Below, piece after piece: positions 17,864 through 27,206 of a stretch of DNA of 64,000 bases (within the stretch, counting starts at the first letter, position 1; each line of letters opens with the position of its first letter). The position numbers and the translations under genes are program-made. Below the pieces are notes generated by a model. The model did not search any database. It was not told where the DNA came from and saw only the letters and a list, made by a program, of their open reading frames with translations. The stretch comes from Comamonadaceae bacterium (lineage in GTDB: Bacteria; Pseudomonadota; Gammaproteobacteria; Burkholderiales; Burkholderiaceae_C). The stretch is taken from the NCBI GenBank assembly GCA_027488115.1, contig JAIYCG010000037.1, positions 47,127-111,126 of the forward strand, written 5' to 3'.

Positions 17864-18545
17864 TTTCTAGCAGCCATTGACGTAATTCAGACACAGAATG
17901 GGCAATGAACCTAGGCTTCAAATCGTGAAATGAGGAGGGTTCATGTGCTCCATAGCTCACTCCGATGCTGGCACAGCCCGCATTCAAAGCCATTTGTAAA
18001 TCGTGGGTGGTATCACCAATCATCAGTGTGCGTTCCGCATCAACACCAAACTCCCGCATCAACTCGTGCAACATGAGCGGGCTGGGCTTGCCAGCTGTTT
18101 CGTCAGCTGTTCGAGAGCCATCAAACATGCCCTTTAAGTTAACATCATGCAAAGCGTCGTTCAAACCTTTGCGGTTCTTTCCCGTAGCCACTGTGAGCCA
18201 ATGATGACGACGTTTCAATTCTGCCAACATGGGCAACACGCCGTCAAATAGAACAATGTCGTTTTGATGGGCCATGTAGTGATAGCGATACCGCTGCCCC
18301 AGTTCTGGATATTTCTCGACAGGGACATCGGGTGCAGCATGCGCCAGAGCTTGCATCAATGCCATGCCAATCACATAGGACGCTGCTTCTTGGCTGGGCT
18401 CTTGACCTCCCACATCCACCACTGCGCGCTGGATGCAACGCGTGATGATGGCCGTGGAGTCAAACAGCGTGCCGTCCCAATCAAAGGCAATCAGATCAAA
18501 CTGACGAGGGCGCAGACTGGAGTTTTGATTGGGCATGATGGACAT
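17856..18545 (-). CDS. HAD-superfamily hydrolase, phosphoglycolate phosphatase-like
   Basis: A 229-residue HAD-IA hydrolase. Motif I is FDWDGTLFDST with nucleophile Asp22 and Asp24, motif II is TVATGK, the conserved Lys is in AGKPSP, and motif IV is IGDTTHDLQMA. An alpha-helical cap lies between motifs I and II. The Gph-like pattern suggests a small phosphorylated metabolite as substrate; which one is unknown. The start (ATG at 18545, or 18536) lies inside the 3' end of rluC, overlapping by about 50 bases, so translation is probably coupled. Confidence 0.88.
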   Translation of the reverse strand: MSIMPNQNSSLRPRQFDLIAFDWDGTLFDSTAIITRCIQRAVVDVGGQEPSQEAASYVIGMALMQALAHAAPDVPVEKYPELGQRYRYHYMAHQNDIVLFDGVLPMLAELKRRHHWLTVATGKNRKGLNDALHDVNLKGMFDGSRTADETAGKPSPLMLHELMREFGVDAERTLMIGDTTHDLQMALNAGCASIGVSYGAHEPSSFHDLKPRFIAHSVSELRQWLLENA

Positions 18546-19521
18546 AAAGTTGCAATTCTGAGGGCAGATTTGATTTCAATTCGACACGCTTGCCTGTTAA
18601 AGGATGAGTGAACTGCAGGCGCCAGGCATGCAAAAACATGCGCTTCAAACCTTGCTTTTGAAGCACTTTGTTCCATTCAAAATCACCGTATTTATCGTCT
18701 CCGGCAATGGGATGGCCTTGAGAGGCCAAATGCACTCTAATTTGATGAGTTCGCCCAGTTTTGATAGTTACCTCGAGCAAGGTGCAACCCACCAAGCGTT
18801 CTGCCACTTTCACCAAGGTGATGGAGCGCATGCCTTCAGGATCGTCGTTGGATGTGACTTTCACTCTGCGCTCGCCATCCGGTAAAAGGAATTTGTGCAG
18901 AGCACTGTCGATGACCTTCAACTTTTCTGGCCAACTGCCCTGGACAAGGGCGAGGTAAGTCTTGCCTGTTTCTCGCTCCCTGAATTGATCCTGAAGGTGT
19001 TTGAGTGCGCTTCTTTTTTTGGCGACCAACAAAATACCACTTGTTTCACGGTCAAGTCGATGCACCAATTCGAGCAGTTTCGCCAACGGCCTTGCCTGCC
19101 GCAGTTGTTCAATCACACCAAAACTGACGCCTGACCCCCCATGGACAGCCACACCTGCTGGTTTGTCGATGGCCATCAATGCGTCGTCTTCTAACAACAA
19201 GGGAAATTCGCGGGCTGGCGCTGGTCGGGCTGCCTTTTCAGCCACTTTGTCCGAAATTCTGACGGGTGGCAGCCGGACAACGTCACCCGCCTCAATGCGT
19301 GTATCTGCTGAGGCCCGCCCTTTATTGACCCGCACTTCACCGCTACGGATGATTCGATAAACATGTGTTTTTGGGACACCCTTCAGATGCCGAATGAGGA
19401 AATTGTCCAGTCGTTGGCCTGCCGATTCCTCGTCCACAGTGAGCCATTTGACTTCCAGAGCCGGATTTGTGGCCACAGAAATGTCCGATTGTGTAGCTTG
19501 AGGCCCTATAATGCGGTTCAC
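18496..19521 (-). CDS. rluC: 23S rRNA pseudouridine synthase RluC
   Basis: Converts specific uridines of 23S rRNA (955, 2504 and 2580 in E. coli numbering) to pseudouridine. The 341-residue protein has an N-terminal S4 RNA-binding domain (about 34-90; GQRLDNFLIRHLKGVPKTH) and a catalytic domain with HRLDRETSGILL and nucleophile Asp157. KTGRTHQIRVHLASQGHPI follows near residue 260. It is back to back with rne, and the rne promoter overlaps its first codons. This rluC-rne arrangement is usual in proteobacteria. Confidence 0.95.
   Translation of the reverse strand: MNRIIGPQATQSDISVATNPALEVKWLTVDEESAGQRLDNFLIRHLKGVPKTHVYRIIRSGEVRVNKGRASADTRIEAGDVVRLPPVRISDKVAEKAARPAPAREFPLLLEDDALMAIDKPAGVAVHGGSGVSFGVIEQLRQARPLAKLLELVHRLDRETSGILLVAKKRSALKHLQDQFRERETGKTYLALVQGSWPEKLKVIDSALHKFLLPDGERRVKVTSNDDPEGMRSITLVKVAERLVGCTLLEVTIKTGRTHQIRVHLASQGHPIAGDDKYGDFEWNKVLQKQGLKRMFLHAWRLQFTHPLTGKRVELKSNLPSELQLYVHHAQSKLQSAPSSV
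19484..19512 (+). promoter_or_regulatory. Predicted rne promoter
   Basis: A perfect TATAAT stands at 19507-19512 on the plus strand, with no good -35 at normal spacing (TCCGAT at 17 bases). Transcription from about 19519 would give rne a leader of roughly 535 bases. The box overlaps the first codons of divergent rluC, so the two genes may interfere with each other at initiation. Confidence 0.5.
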
Positions 19522-20053
19522 CGGCGTTGTGCTGTAAGTGGTTGATTTGAATGGAAATGAATTCCTGATGACAGGAGTTTAGTTCACTCTCCACCAACAA
19601 GCGCCGTAAGTTCGATGCCGCCATGAGCGAAATTTGCAGACTGAAGGCCAGGGCCAACAGTGGCAAACCAGTTTTTTTGGTTGGACCGATGCTTTGAAAC
19701 CCAGATACGGAATATTTTTTATTCAGTAGCTTTGCATCTACTGAACGGATTGAATCGAAATGAGTGTGTTGTTTGGATCTGTGCTGTCTTTCTTGCAGTG
19801 GCTGTTTGCGCCGCTCGAGACACCATTGCCTGCGCGCGCTCACAGCCTCGATTCTTCCACGCGCCCCTTTCCACATTCCAGCGACACATTTGCGCCCATG
19901 AATGTCGGAATCTTTTGGCAATTCCCTTCGTTTCGAACGTCAGTCTCGGCACCGTTGGCTCATTAAGAGCTGGTTGTTAAACAGGTGATCCAGCCCCAAC
20001 GCCACATTTGGCGGGGTTTGTTTTGCTGACACATTGAAAAGAAGGGACGCATC
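19519..20053 (+). promoter_or_regulatory. Long structured 5' leader of rne
   Basis: About 0.53 kb without a convincing gene. It holds AU-rich patches (GTTTTTTTGG near 19671; AATATTTTTTATT near 19711-19723). A perfect 8-bp hairpin TTCAGTAG/CTACTGAA lies at 19722-19745. Just before the start there is a GC hairpin (19994-20016) followed by TTTGTTTTG. In E. coli the rne leader is an RNase E target used for autoregulation; a similar role here is inference. Confidence 0.55.
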
Positions 20054-22945
20054 ATGAAACGGATGCTGATCAACGCCACGCAAGCCGAAGAACGCCGCTT
20101 GGCCATCGTCGATGGACAAAAACTCCTCGACTACGAAATTGAAATTGAAGGTCGCGAGCAGCGCAAAGGCAACATCTACAAAGCAGTTGTCACACGCGTT
20201 GAACCTTCACTCGAAGCTTGCTTCGTTGACTACGGCGAAGAACGTCACGGCTTCTTGCCATTCAAAGAAATCTCCCGTCAATACTTTGCCGAAGGCGTTC
20301 CGGTCAGCCAAGCTCGAATCAATGATGTGATTCGAGAAGGTCAAGAACTCTTGGTGCAAGTTGAAAAAGAAGAACGTGGCAACAAGGGTGCGGCCCTTAC
20401 CACTTTCATCAGCTTGGCTGGCCGTTATGTGGTCTTGATGCCCAACAATCCCCGAGGTGGTGGCGTTAGCCGTCGCATTGAAGGCGACGATCGCGCTGAA
20501 CTCAAAGAAGCCATGGACCAATTGGAGTATCCCAAAGGCATGTCCATCATTGCCCGCACGGCTGGCATTGGCCGCAGCGCTCCAGAACTGCAATGGGACT
20601 TGAACTATTTGCTCAAGTTATGGTCTGCCATTGACGGTGCCACACAAGGGGCCAAAGGTGCCTTCCTGATTTATCAAGAATCCAGCTTGGTCATTCGCGC
20701 CATCCGTGATTACTTCAACAGCGACATCGGCGACATCCTGATCGACACCGACGACATCTACGAACAAGCTCAACAGTTCATGAGCCACGTGATGCCTGAG
20801 TTCGCGCCCCGCGTGAAACGCTACCGCGACGATGCACCCCTGTTCAGCCGCTTCCAAATTGAACACCAAATTGAATCGGCCTATGCACGCACTGTGCAAT
20901 TGCCATCAGGCGGCGCCATCGTCATTGACCACACTGAAGCTTTGGTGTCGGTCGACGTGAACTCTGCACGCGCCATCAAAGGCGGTGACATTGAAGAGAC
21001 CGCCACACGCACCAACCTTGAAGCCGCCGACGAAGTGGCTCGCCAAATGCGCTTGCGCGATTTGGGTGGTCTGATCGTCATTGACTTCATTGACATGGAA
21101 GAGTCACGCAACCGCCGTGACGTAGAAAACCGATTGCGCGATGCCTTGCGCCAAGACCGTGCGCGCGTTCAGTTCGGCTCTATCAGCAAATTCGGCCTCC
21201 TAGAGATGAGCCGTCAACGCTTGAAGCCAGCGCTTGCTGAAGGCTCTTCCATTCCTTGCCCACGTTGCGGCGGCTCTGGCCACGTTCGCGACACAGAGAG
21301 CTCGGCTTTGCAAATTTTGCGCATCATTCAAGAAGAGTCCATGAAGGACAACACGGCCGCAGTGCACGCCCAAGTGCCTGTGGAAGTGGCTTCTTTCTTG
21401 TTGAACGAGAAGCGCCCCGAAATTGCCAAGATTGAATTGAAGCAACGCATCAATGTCTTGTTGGTACCCAATAAATCATTGGAAACACCCCACTACAAGT
21501 TGGAGCGTTTGAAGCACGACGATCCCCGTTTGGACAACATCGAAGCCAGCTACACGATGGCGGAAGAAATGGAAGATCCAACCACCGTCACGCGTCGCTC
21601 GCAAGAGCCTACCAACCGTCAAACACCGGTCATTAAAGGCGTTCTGCCTGATGCACCTGCGCCAGCCTCCCTGCCTAAAGCTGAATCGGCAAAGCCGGCC
21701 CCCACTCAAACCCGCCAAGCGCCAGCAAAACCTGAAAGCACGGGCGGTTTCTTTGCTTGGTTGAAGCGCTTATTTGGCGGTGCAACTGAAGCCAAAGAGG
21801 TCCCCACTCAAAATGTAGGCAAGCGTGGCGAACGCACAGCAAAAGATGGCGAACGCAATGAACGCGGCGAGCGCAACGGCGAGCGCCGTGGCGGACGCGG
21901 TGGCCGTGGCGGCCGTCGTGGCGAGCGCAATGATCGCGGTGAACGCGCTGAAGGCACAACCGAGCGCAATGACAACACCGATACACGCGCTCCACGCGAA
22001 AATAGCGGCAATGGCGGAAATCGCCGTGGTGCTGAGCGAAACGATCGCAACGGTCAGCGGGGTGAGCGTGCTGAGCGTGGCGACAAACGTGAAAATGCCA
22101 ATAGCAATAACGCCCTCGACAGCCAAAATGTGAGCGCCGAAGTTGCAGAAGCTAATCAAACCGACTCTCGCAACGAAGCCCGCACAGAAAGAGCTCCGCG
22201 CGGCGAAGGCAGACGCGAGCGTGGCGAAGGCCGCAGGGAACGAGGTGAGCGCGGTGAGCGTCGCAGTAACGACAGTGCTCGAACAGGCAGCAGTACTGAA
22301 AATACTGAGACCCACGGAACGCCTCAATCTGAATTGAATGAAAACTCAGTGAGCCAAGCACAAGGCGCTTCTGGGACATCAACTCAAGGTGAAGAACGTC
22401 AAGACTCTGCCAATGGAACGCCAGAACGCAGAGAGCGCCGTTCGCGTGACCGTTATGGCCGCGACCGACGAGAGCGCAACAACAGCAACGAAGGCAACAC
22501 CTCCGAGAACTTGCCACCTGAAACTGGTAGCCAGGAGAATCAAGCTCAAGAAGAAGCACCTGCAGCCAGATCCTACTTTGACCGAGCGCAAAGCACTTCG
22601 GCAGCCATGGACTCGACGGCTCAAACAACACCTGTTGCGGTTTCAGTTGCTGAGACCCATGTTGCATCAACGCCTACTCAAACAGCGGCCCCTGCTGTCG
22701 GTTTGCCCAAGGTTCAAGCTTACGAATTGCCCATGGCCAGCCTGATGCAAGTTGCTGAAGGCTCAGGCCTGCAGTGGGTCAATTCTGATCCTGAAAAAAT
22801 CGCGCACGTACAAGCTGCGATTGCCGCCGAGCCCAAACCAGTTCACGTCCCGCGTGTTCGACCACCCGCAGTTGCTTTGGATGAAGGCCCCTTGGTTTTG
22901 GTTGAAACGCGCAAAGATTTAAGCGACATGAAACTGCCTTTCTAA
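20054..22945 (+). CDS. rne: Ribonuclease E
   Basis: The main endoribonuclease of mRNA decay and rRNA/tRNA processing, and scaffold of the degradosome. The 963-residue product begins MKRMLINATQAEE and has the S1 domain (about 37-120) and the 5' sensor. The DNase I-like catalytic part includes VSVDVNSARA and LIVIDFIDM with the metal-binding Asp residues. The zinc link CPRCGG has Cys402 and Cys405. Beyond about residue 520 the protein is disordered. It contains an amphipathic FFAWLKRLFGG membrane anchor (about 573-583), then a long Arg/Gly/Glu/Asn-repeat RNA-binding region. The last residues ETRKDLSDMKLPF are conserved in betaproteobacteria. Confidence 0.97.
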   Translation: MKRMLINATQAEERRLAIVDGQKLLDYEIEIEGREQRKGNIYKAVVTRVEPSLEACFVDYGEERHGFLPFKEISRQYFAEGVPVSQARINDVIREGQELLVQVEKEERGNKGAALTTFISLAGRYVVLMPNNPRGGGVSRRIEGDDRAELKEAMDQLEYPKGMSIIARTAGIGRSAPELQWDLNYLLKLWSAIDGATQGAKGAFLIYQESSLVIRAIRDYFNSDIGDILIDTDDIYEQAQQFMSHVMPEFAPRVKRYRDDAPLFSRFQIEHQIESAYARTVQLPSGGAIVIDHTEALVSVDVNSARAIKGGDIEETATRTNLEAADEVARQMRLRDLGGLIVIDFIDMEESRNRRDVENRLRDALRQDRARVQFGSISKFGLLEMSRQRLKPALAEGSSIPCPRCGGSGHVRDTESSALQILRIIQEESMKDNTAAVHAQVPVEVASFLLNEKRPEIAKIELKQRINVLLVPNKSLETPHYKLERLKHDDPRLDNIEASYTMAEEMEDPTTVTRRSQEPTNRQTPVIKGVLPDAPAPASLPKAESAKPAPTQTRQAPAKPESTGGFFAWLKRLFGGATEAKEVPTQNVGKRGERTAKDGERNERGERNGERRGGRGGRGGRRGERNDRGERAEGTTERNDNTDTRAPRENSGNGGNRRGAERNDRNGQRGERAERGDKRENANSNNALDSQNVSAEVAEANQTDSRNEARTERAPRGEGRRERGEGRRERGERGERRSNDSARTGSSTENTETHGTPQSELNENSVSQAQGASGTSTQGEERQDSANGTPERRERRSRDRYGRDRRERNNSNEGNTSENLPPETGSQENQAQEEAPAARSYFDRAQSTSAAMDSTAQTTPVAVSVAETHVASTPTQTAAPAVGLPKVQAYELPMASLMQVAEGSGLQWVNSDPEKIAHVQAAIAAEPKPVHVPRVRPPAVALDEGPLVLVETRKDLSDMKLPF

Positions 22946-22963
22946 GCGCAGCCAATTCGCTTC

Positions 22964-23026
22964 GGGGTTGCCTAGAACTTGAAGTTCTAGCCTCACCCCA
23001 AAAGGGACCTTCAAGGTCCCTTTTTT
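22964..23026 (+). terminator. Tandem hairpins and rne terminator
   Basis: Two stem-loops follow rne. The first is CTAGAACTT/AAGTTCTAG (22972-22990), flanked by GGGG and CCCC that extend it. The second is GGGACCTT/AAGGTCCC (23004-23020), followed by six T (23021-23026). The second is a textbook intrinsic terminator. Its T run supplies the hemY stop codon on the other strand, so it separates the convergent genes. Confidence 0.88.
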
Positions 23027-24311
23027 ATTCCATTGCGGCCTTCTTCAAGGCCGCTACAGCGGCCGGCAAATCTTCTCTTTGTTCAGCAAGCTCTGCCAAG
23101 GAGCGCCATGCCTGTCTGCGAGTGACAGGATCTTCTAACGCAGGTGCAGCTTGTGTCAAAAGCAGCTGGGCTTTACCCCACAATTGCCTTTTTTGACACA
23201 GGCGTCCTGCCAAAAACAGCAACAAAGGATCACGCGGGTTATTCTTTTGAGACGCTTCAACCAGTGCCAACCAATCGCGTTCCTCGCTGGTCTCTTGACC
23301 GGAGAAACTTCTCTCTAAAGCTTGAGTTAACTTCTGTTGCTGTGCCCTAGACAAACTCTGAGGTGATGCTTGCCATCTGTCCCAAATAGGCTTGAGCCAA
23401 GTCCGCATGACCACAGGATCTCCCTTTAGGCTTAGCCAATGCACAGCAGCTTGAACGGCGAGGTCAGGGGACTGCCGCTGAGCCTCTCCCAAACGAGCCC
23501 AAAGCCTTTGCATTTGTCCCAATTCATGTGTTTTTGCAATCAACTCAAAGACCAAACTGCGAATCATGCTTTCAGCAGCTTCAGAAGTGAACGCACGGTG
23601 CTTAATGAGCAACAATGCGGTGTCCAAAGCTTGAGAAGACTCACCAGCTAGGCGTGCTGCTTTCAAACGCAATCGCATGGCCAGTGTTCGTCGCGACACG
23701 CCTTGCGGCAATCGATCCAACCATAGCAAACTCTCGGAAGCGTCTCTGTCGTCCAAAGCCCAGCGCGCAGCACGCAACATGCTCCCTTCTGTGAGAGATT
23801 GACGCAACTGCGCACGGCCTCCTGCAGGCTCCTGCAGGGCTTGTTCCAAATGAGACTGGCGGTTGGTCTTGTCATGCAGTGCATGAGCAGACTCAGCAGC
23901 CAATATGTGAGCGACACAACGCAATGCGCCAGCATGCTCAAGGATCTCACCGCCCTCAGACAAGGACTTTTCTCTGACAAGAACCAGCTCGGCTGATTTG
24001 CGCGCTCTCAAGAAACGCCCCTCCATAAACTGCGCCATGGCGTCCAACAAGGCGGCATGCGCTGCTCGCTCTTTTTGCTGCAAACGCCAGCGCTTGGCTT
24101 GCTTAGGCAGTTCAAACAAAGCTGTGAGTGCGCGCTGGGCCCAATGCAGGGTTAGCAAAACCATGATGACCGCAAACAAAACCAAGTTCAGGGAGAGATC
24201 GACGCGGTAGGGTGCCCAGAAAATGGACACCGTACCCACATTGTTGGAAGCAATCAAAGCAGTGGCCACAGCCACCGCAAACAAACTCATGAGCCAAAGT
24301 GCTGCGCGCAT
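23025..24311 (-). CDS. hemY: HemY-like membrane protein with TPR repeats
   Basis: The proteobacterial HemY of the hemCDXY cluster is a membrane protein of undefined role in protoheme IX synthesis; it is not the protoporphyrinogen oxidase of the same name. The 428-residue product has two N-terminal membrane segments (about 1-22 and 36-60), the HemY_N region (MAQFMEGRFLRARKSAELV) and helical TPR-like repeats to the end. It lies eight bases after hemX, last in the hem operon. Confidence 0.88.
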   Translation of the reverse strand: MRAALWLMSLFAVAVATALIASNNVGTVSIFWAPYRVDLSLNLVLFAVIMVLLTLHWAQRALTALFELPKQAKRWRLQQKERAAHAALLDAMAQFMEGRFLRARKSAELVLVREKSLSEGGEILEHAGALRCVAHILAAESAHALHDKTNRQSHLEQALQEPAGGRAQLRQSLTEGSMLRAARWALDDRDASESLLWLDRLPQGVSRRTLAMRLRLKAARLAGESSQALDTALLLIKHRAFTSEAAESMIRSLVFELIAKTHELGQMQRLWARLGEAQRQSPDLAVQAAVHWLSLKGDPVVMRTWLKPIWDRWQASPQSLSRAQQQKLTQALERSFSGQETSEERDWLALVEASQKNNPRDPLLLFLAGRLCQKRQLWGKAQLLLTQAAPALEDPVTRRQAWRSLAELAEQREDLPAAVAALKKAAME

Positions 24312-24319
24312 TCGATCTT

Positions 24320-25375
24320 TTACTTTCCGGATGACGCAGTGGCCAATGCAGCCAATGAGGCATCTAGCCTTGGGATGGCATTGCCTTTGCTCAAAGCTTG
24401 CGCCTTTTCCAACAATTGCATGGCATGTTGTGTTTTACGCGCTCCGGGATCGAAATATTTTTTTAAGACCACGCTAACGGCTTGCATGTCAGCGCGAGCC
24501 GCATCATTTTGTCTGGCCAACAAGCCCAGTCTGGCATTCAGCAACTTGAGCTTTAAATTTTCACGCAGGAAAAACCCCTGTTCAGGGGCCAGCAGTGCCG
24601 CTTCAGGACTGTCAATGCGACTGACCCTTAACAAACCTCGCGCTTCAAGCATGAAGCGGTCGAGCACCATTTTCCACCACACCGTATTTTGGACGGGTGT
24701 CAGAGAGGGGTCTACAGAATGGGCCGAAGTCACAGAAGATCGGTTCAAATCATTGGCCAAAGGCAACTCATCGGCTAAAGCCACAATTTCATCCAGCACC
24801 AACAACATGCCAGGTAAATCTGTAATTTGAACTGATTTAACCAACTCAAGGTCTCGATCAATCGCTCTTTGAACGCCAATCAAGCGCGGATTGGAGGCTC
24901 TTTGAAGGCGGGCTTGGGCTGTTTTCAGGACGCCCAGTAGAGGCTCCAAACTGCTGGTTAATTGAGCCTGCTGCTGTGCCAAACGCAAGGAAGATTCAAT
25001 GTCTAGCACCAGGTTTTCATCTCGTGAGCGAGACAAGGTTTGAATGAGCTCCTCCAATTGAGCTCGCTGTAGTGCCGCCTCGCTCAACCTAGACTCCATG
25101 AGTGCCAAGCGAGCAGCACTGTCTTTCACACTGTCTTGCGCTTGTTTGGCCCAAGCTTTGGCCTCTAGAGATTGCTGACCCGCATCGGCGCTTTGCCTTG
25201 CAAGTTGGCCTTGAATTCGAGAAAGTTTTTCCCAAAGTAATCCGCTAAAAAGTACCGCTAACACGGCCAACAAAACAGGCAGCCAAAAAATCAAAGGTCG
25301 TTTCTGCAGCGCTGAAGCCTGCGGCGAAGCAGCAGCAGTCTGGACGATGGGCTCGTTAGGGTTTTCGGTGCTCAT
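24320..25375 (-). CDS. hemX: HemX-like membrane protein (annotated as uroporphyrinogen-III C-methyltransferase)
   Basis: A 351-residue protein with a short cytoplasmic N-terminus, one membrane segment (about 26-47; LIFWLPVLLAVLAVLFSGLLW) and a long coiled-coil periplasmic part rich in Ala, Gln and Leu. HemX sequences are often labelled uroporphyrinogen-III methyltransferase, but the SAM-binding motifs of that enzyme are not visible here, so I regard the label as a misnomer. ATG at 25373-25375 overlaps the hemD stop by four bases and gives the usual MSTENPNEP-like start; a longer frame begins inside hemD. Confidence 0.85.
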   Translation of the reverse strand: MSTENPNEPIVQTAAASPQASALQKRPLIFWLPVLLAVLAVLFSGLLWEKLSRIQGQLARQSADAGQQSLEAKAWAKQAQDSVKDSAARLALMESRLSEAALQRAQLEELIQTLSRSRDENLVLDIESSLRLAQQQAQLTSSLEPLLGVLKTAQARLQRASNPRLIGVQRAIDRDLELVKSVQITDLPGMLLVLDEIVALADELPLANDLNRSSVTSAHSVDPSLTPVQNTVWWKMVLDRFMLEARGLLRVSRIDSPEAALLAPEQGFFLRENLKLKLLNARLGLLARQNDAARADMQAVSVVLKKYFDPGARKTQHAMQLLEKAQALSKGNAIPRLDASLAALATASSGK

Positions 25376-26151
25376 GCCATCGATTTTATAGATGCCAGCA
25401 ATGAACCGATGCCAGGCGGGGCAATCGAGACAGCACCCCAACCCATTTTTTGGGCTAATTCGGCCATTCTGGGGTGAGTGACTGTGGCTTTGGCCTCAGA
25501 CCAATTGGCCAGCGGGCATTGAGACATGAGCGCTTGCAGAGCTGCAGAGCTGCTGAACAACCAGATGGCACCATCGGCAATGAATTGATTGACCTGGTCT
25601 TTTTGAACTTCACTCAGCCGGGTGGGGGTGCGTTGATAGGCCGCAATGGCGGCAACCTGGACGTGCGCTTTTTCAAGTTCCATGGCCAACCAATCACGCC
25701 CTGCAGTGGCCCCGGATTCGTCTGCACCACGAACAAACAGCACTCGCATACCGCGGACCGCTTGAGAAGCCACAACTTCCCACAATGCTTCTGAGTCGAG
25801 TTGCTTTGCATGTGTTGCAGGTTGATCAATTTGACTCATTGAGATGCCGCATTGTGTCAAAGCAGCCGCAGTGCCTGGCCCCGTGCACCAAGCACGCGCT
25901 GACTGAAAGTGATCAACCCAATCAGGTTGATGTCGAAGGGACTGGGCCAAGAATCGAACGGCATTGGCGCTGACAAACATGACAGCTTGACTGCGCCTTA
26001 AATGCGCCAAAGCTTCCATTGCAGATGACGTAGTCAGAAACTCTGTCAGTTCTAGCAACGGAAATCGAATGGTTTGAAGACCTGCTTCATTCAAAGCTTG
26101 TACCCAAGCACTTGCGTCTTGCTCAGGTCGTGTGACCACAACTTGCGTCAT
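25372..26151 (-). CDS. hemD: Uroporphyrinogen-III synthase
   Basis: Cyclises hydroxymethylbilane to uroporphyrinogen III with inversion of ring D. The family is poorly conserved. The 259-residue product has the typical start VVVTRPEQDASAWVQAL, FVSANAVRFL (about 92-101), and the later ALMSQCP and TVTHPRMAELAQKMGW segments of the two-domain fold. ATG at 26149-26151 was chosen because 52 residues of the longer frame would overlap hemC and are unlike the family. It lies 19 bases after hemC. Confidence 0.9.
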   Translation of the reverse strand: MTQVVVTRPEQDASAWVQALNEAGLQTIRFPLLELTEFLTTSSAMEALAHLRRSQAVMFVSANAVRFLAQSLRHQPDWVDHFQSARAWCTGPGTAAALTQCGISMSQIDQPATHAKQLDSEALWEVVASQAVRGMRVLFVRGADESGATAGRDWLAMELEKAHVQVAAIAAYQRTPTRLSEVQKDQVNQFIADGAIWLFSSSAALQALMSQCPLANWSEAKATVTHPRMAELAQKMGWGAVSIAPPGIGSLLASIKSMA

Positions 26152-26170
26152 GGCAAGATGACTAGACACA

Positions 26171-27088
26171 TCAGTGGGCACCACCGCGCCTAAGCTCTGT
26201 TGCCACTTGGGTTCCCAAACTTTCAGCCTGCTCAAGACTGGCCACTTCAGCAACAGTTTGAGCCTTGACCAGCGTGATCGATCCCTCTGGGTCACCCCAA
26301 GCAGCACGCAGACTCAAAGTTGAGCCAGACAATGTGGCGTGCGCCGCCAAGGGCATAGAGCAGCTACCGCCCATTGCCCGACTGACAGCGCGCTCTGCCG
26401 CTACCGCCAGCCAAGAAGTTGCATGCACCAAGGGCTTCAAGGCATCGATTAAATCGGCTCGGCCTGTGCAAATTTCAATGCCCAAGGCCCCCTGACCTGC
26501 TGCCGGGAGCATTTGTTCTGTGTCAAAAATATGGCGAATTCGATCGGACAAATTCAATCGTTTCAAGCCTGCTGCGGCCAGGATAATGCCGGCATACTGA
26601 CCCTCGTCCAGTTTGCGCAGGCGGGTGTCTAAATTGCCGCGCAATGGCTCAATTTTCAAATCAGGTCGGAGTGCTCGGAGCAAAACTGTTCGGCGCAGGC
26701 TAGAAGTTCCAACGACCGCACCTTGAGGCAAATCCATGAGCGTGGGATATTGGGCTGAAACCCATGCGTCTCTTGGATCTTCCCTTTCCATCACACAAGC
26801 CAATTCAAAGCCCTCCGGCATGTCCATTGGCACATCTTTGAGAGAGTGCACCGCAATGTCTGCCCGTCCCTCTGACAAAGCAACTTCCAATTCCTTCACA
26901 AAGAGGCCTTTACCACCCACTTTGCTTAAGCTGCGATCCAAAATTTGATCACCCATCGTAGTCATTCCAAGCAGCTGTACGGTGTGCCCCCTAGACTGAA
27001 GAATAGCCTGAACATGTTCGGCTTGCCAGAGTGCCAAGCGACTTTCACGCGTAGCGATGGTGATGGGGCGGTGTAAATTGGACGACAT
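26171..27088 (-). CDS. hemC: Hydroxymethylbilane synthase (porphobilinogen deaminase)
   Basis: Polymerises four porphobilinogens into hydroxymethylbilane on a dipyrromethane cofactor. The 305-residue protein begins [17 protein letters not shown] and has HSLKDVP with catalytic Asp85. VVGTSSLRR and [14 protein letters not shown] bind the cofactor and substrate carboxylates. Cys243 in [11 protein letters not shown] is the cofactor attachment site. ATG at 27086-27088 gives the family start. It is divergent from argH across 118 AT-rich bases that must hold both promoters. Confidence 0.96.
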   Translation of the reverse strand: MSSNLHRPITIATRESRLALWQAEHVQAILQSRGHTVQLLGMTTMGDQILDRSLSKVGGKGLFVKELEVALSEGRADIAVHSLKDVPMDMPEGFELACVMEREDPRDAWVSAQYPTLMDLPQGAVVGTSSLRRTVLLRALRPDLKIEPLRGNLDTRLRKLDEGQYAGIILAAAGLKRLNLSDRIRHIFDTEQMLPAAGQGALGIEICTGRADLIDALKPLVHATSWLAVAAERAVSRAMGGSCSMPLAAHATLSGSTLSLRAAWGDPEGSITLVKAQTVAEVASLEQAESLGTQVATELRRGGAH

Positions 27089-27206
27089 AGAGGTTAAAAA
27101 CAGTAAGTAAGCATAATTATTCAATTTATTCAAATGCTAGCACGACAAAAGACCTGTTAAGTTGTTGACTGCCATCGCAAGCCCCGCAAACCGATAAAAT
27201 CAGGTC

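Noticed and set aside
19660..19980. Small frames inside the rne leader
   Set aside because: None has a convincing ribosome-binding site, composition or family pattern; the region is better read as an untranslated leader.
21770..22327. Long minus-strand frame opposite the RNase E tail
   Set aside because: It is the antisense of an Arg/Gly/Glu repeat region, giving low-complexity Ala/Val/Ser/Phe sequence with no start site or family likeness.
24320..25375. Catalytic uroporphyrinogen-III methyltransferase
   Set aside because: The usual database label for HemX; the SAM-binding motifs are lacking, and the protein is a single-pass coiled-coil membrane protein.
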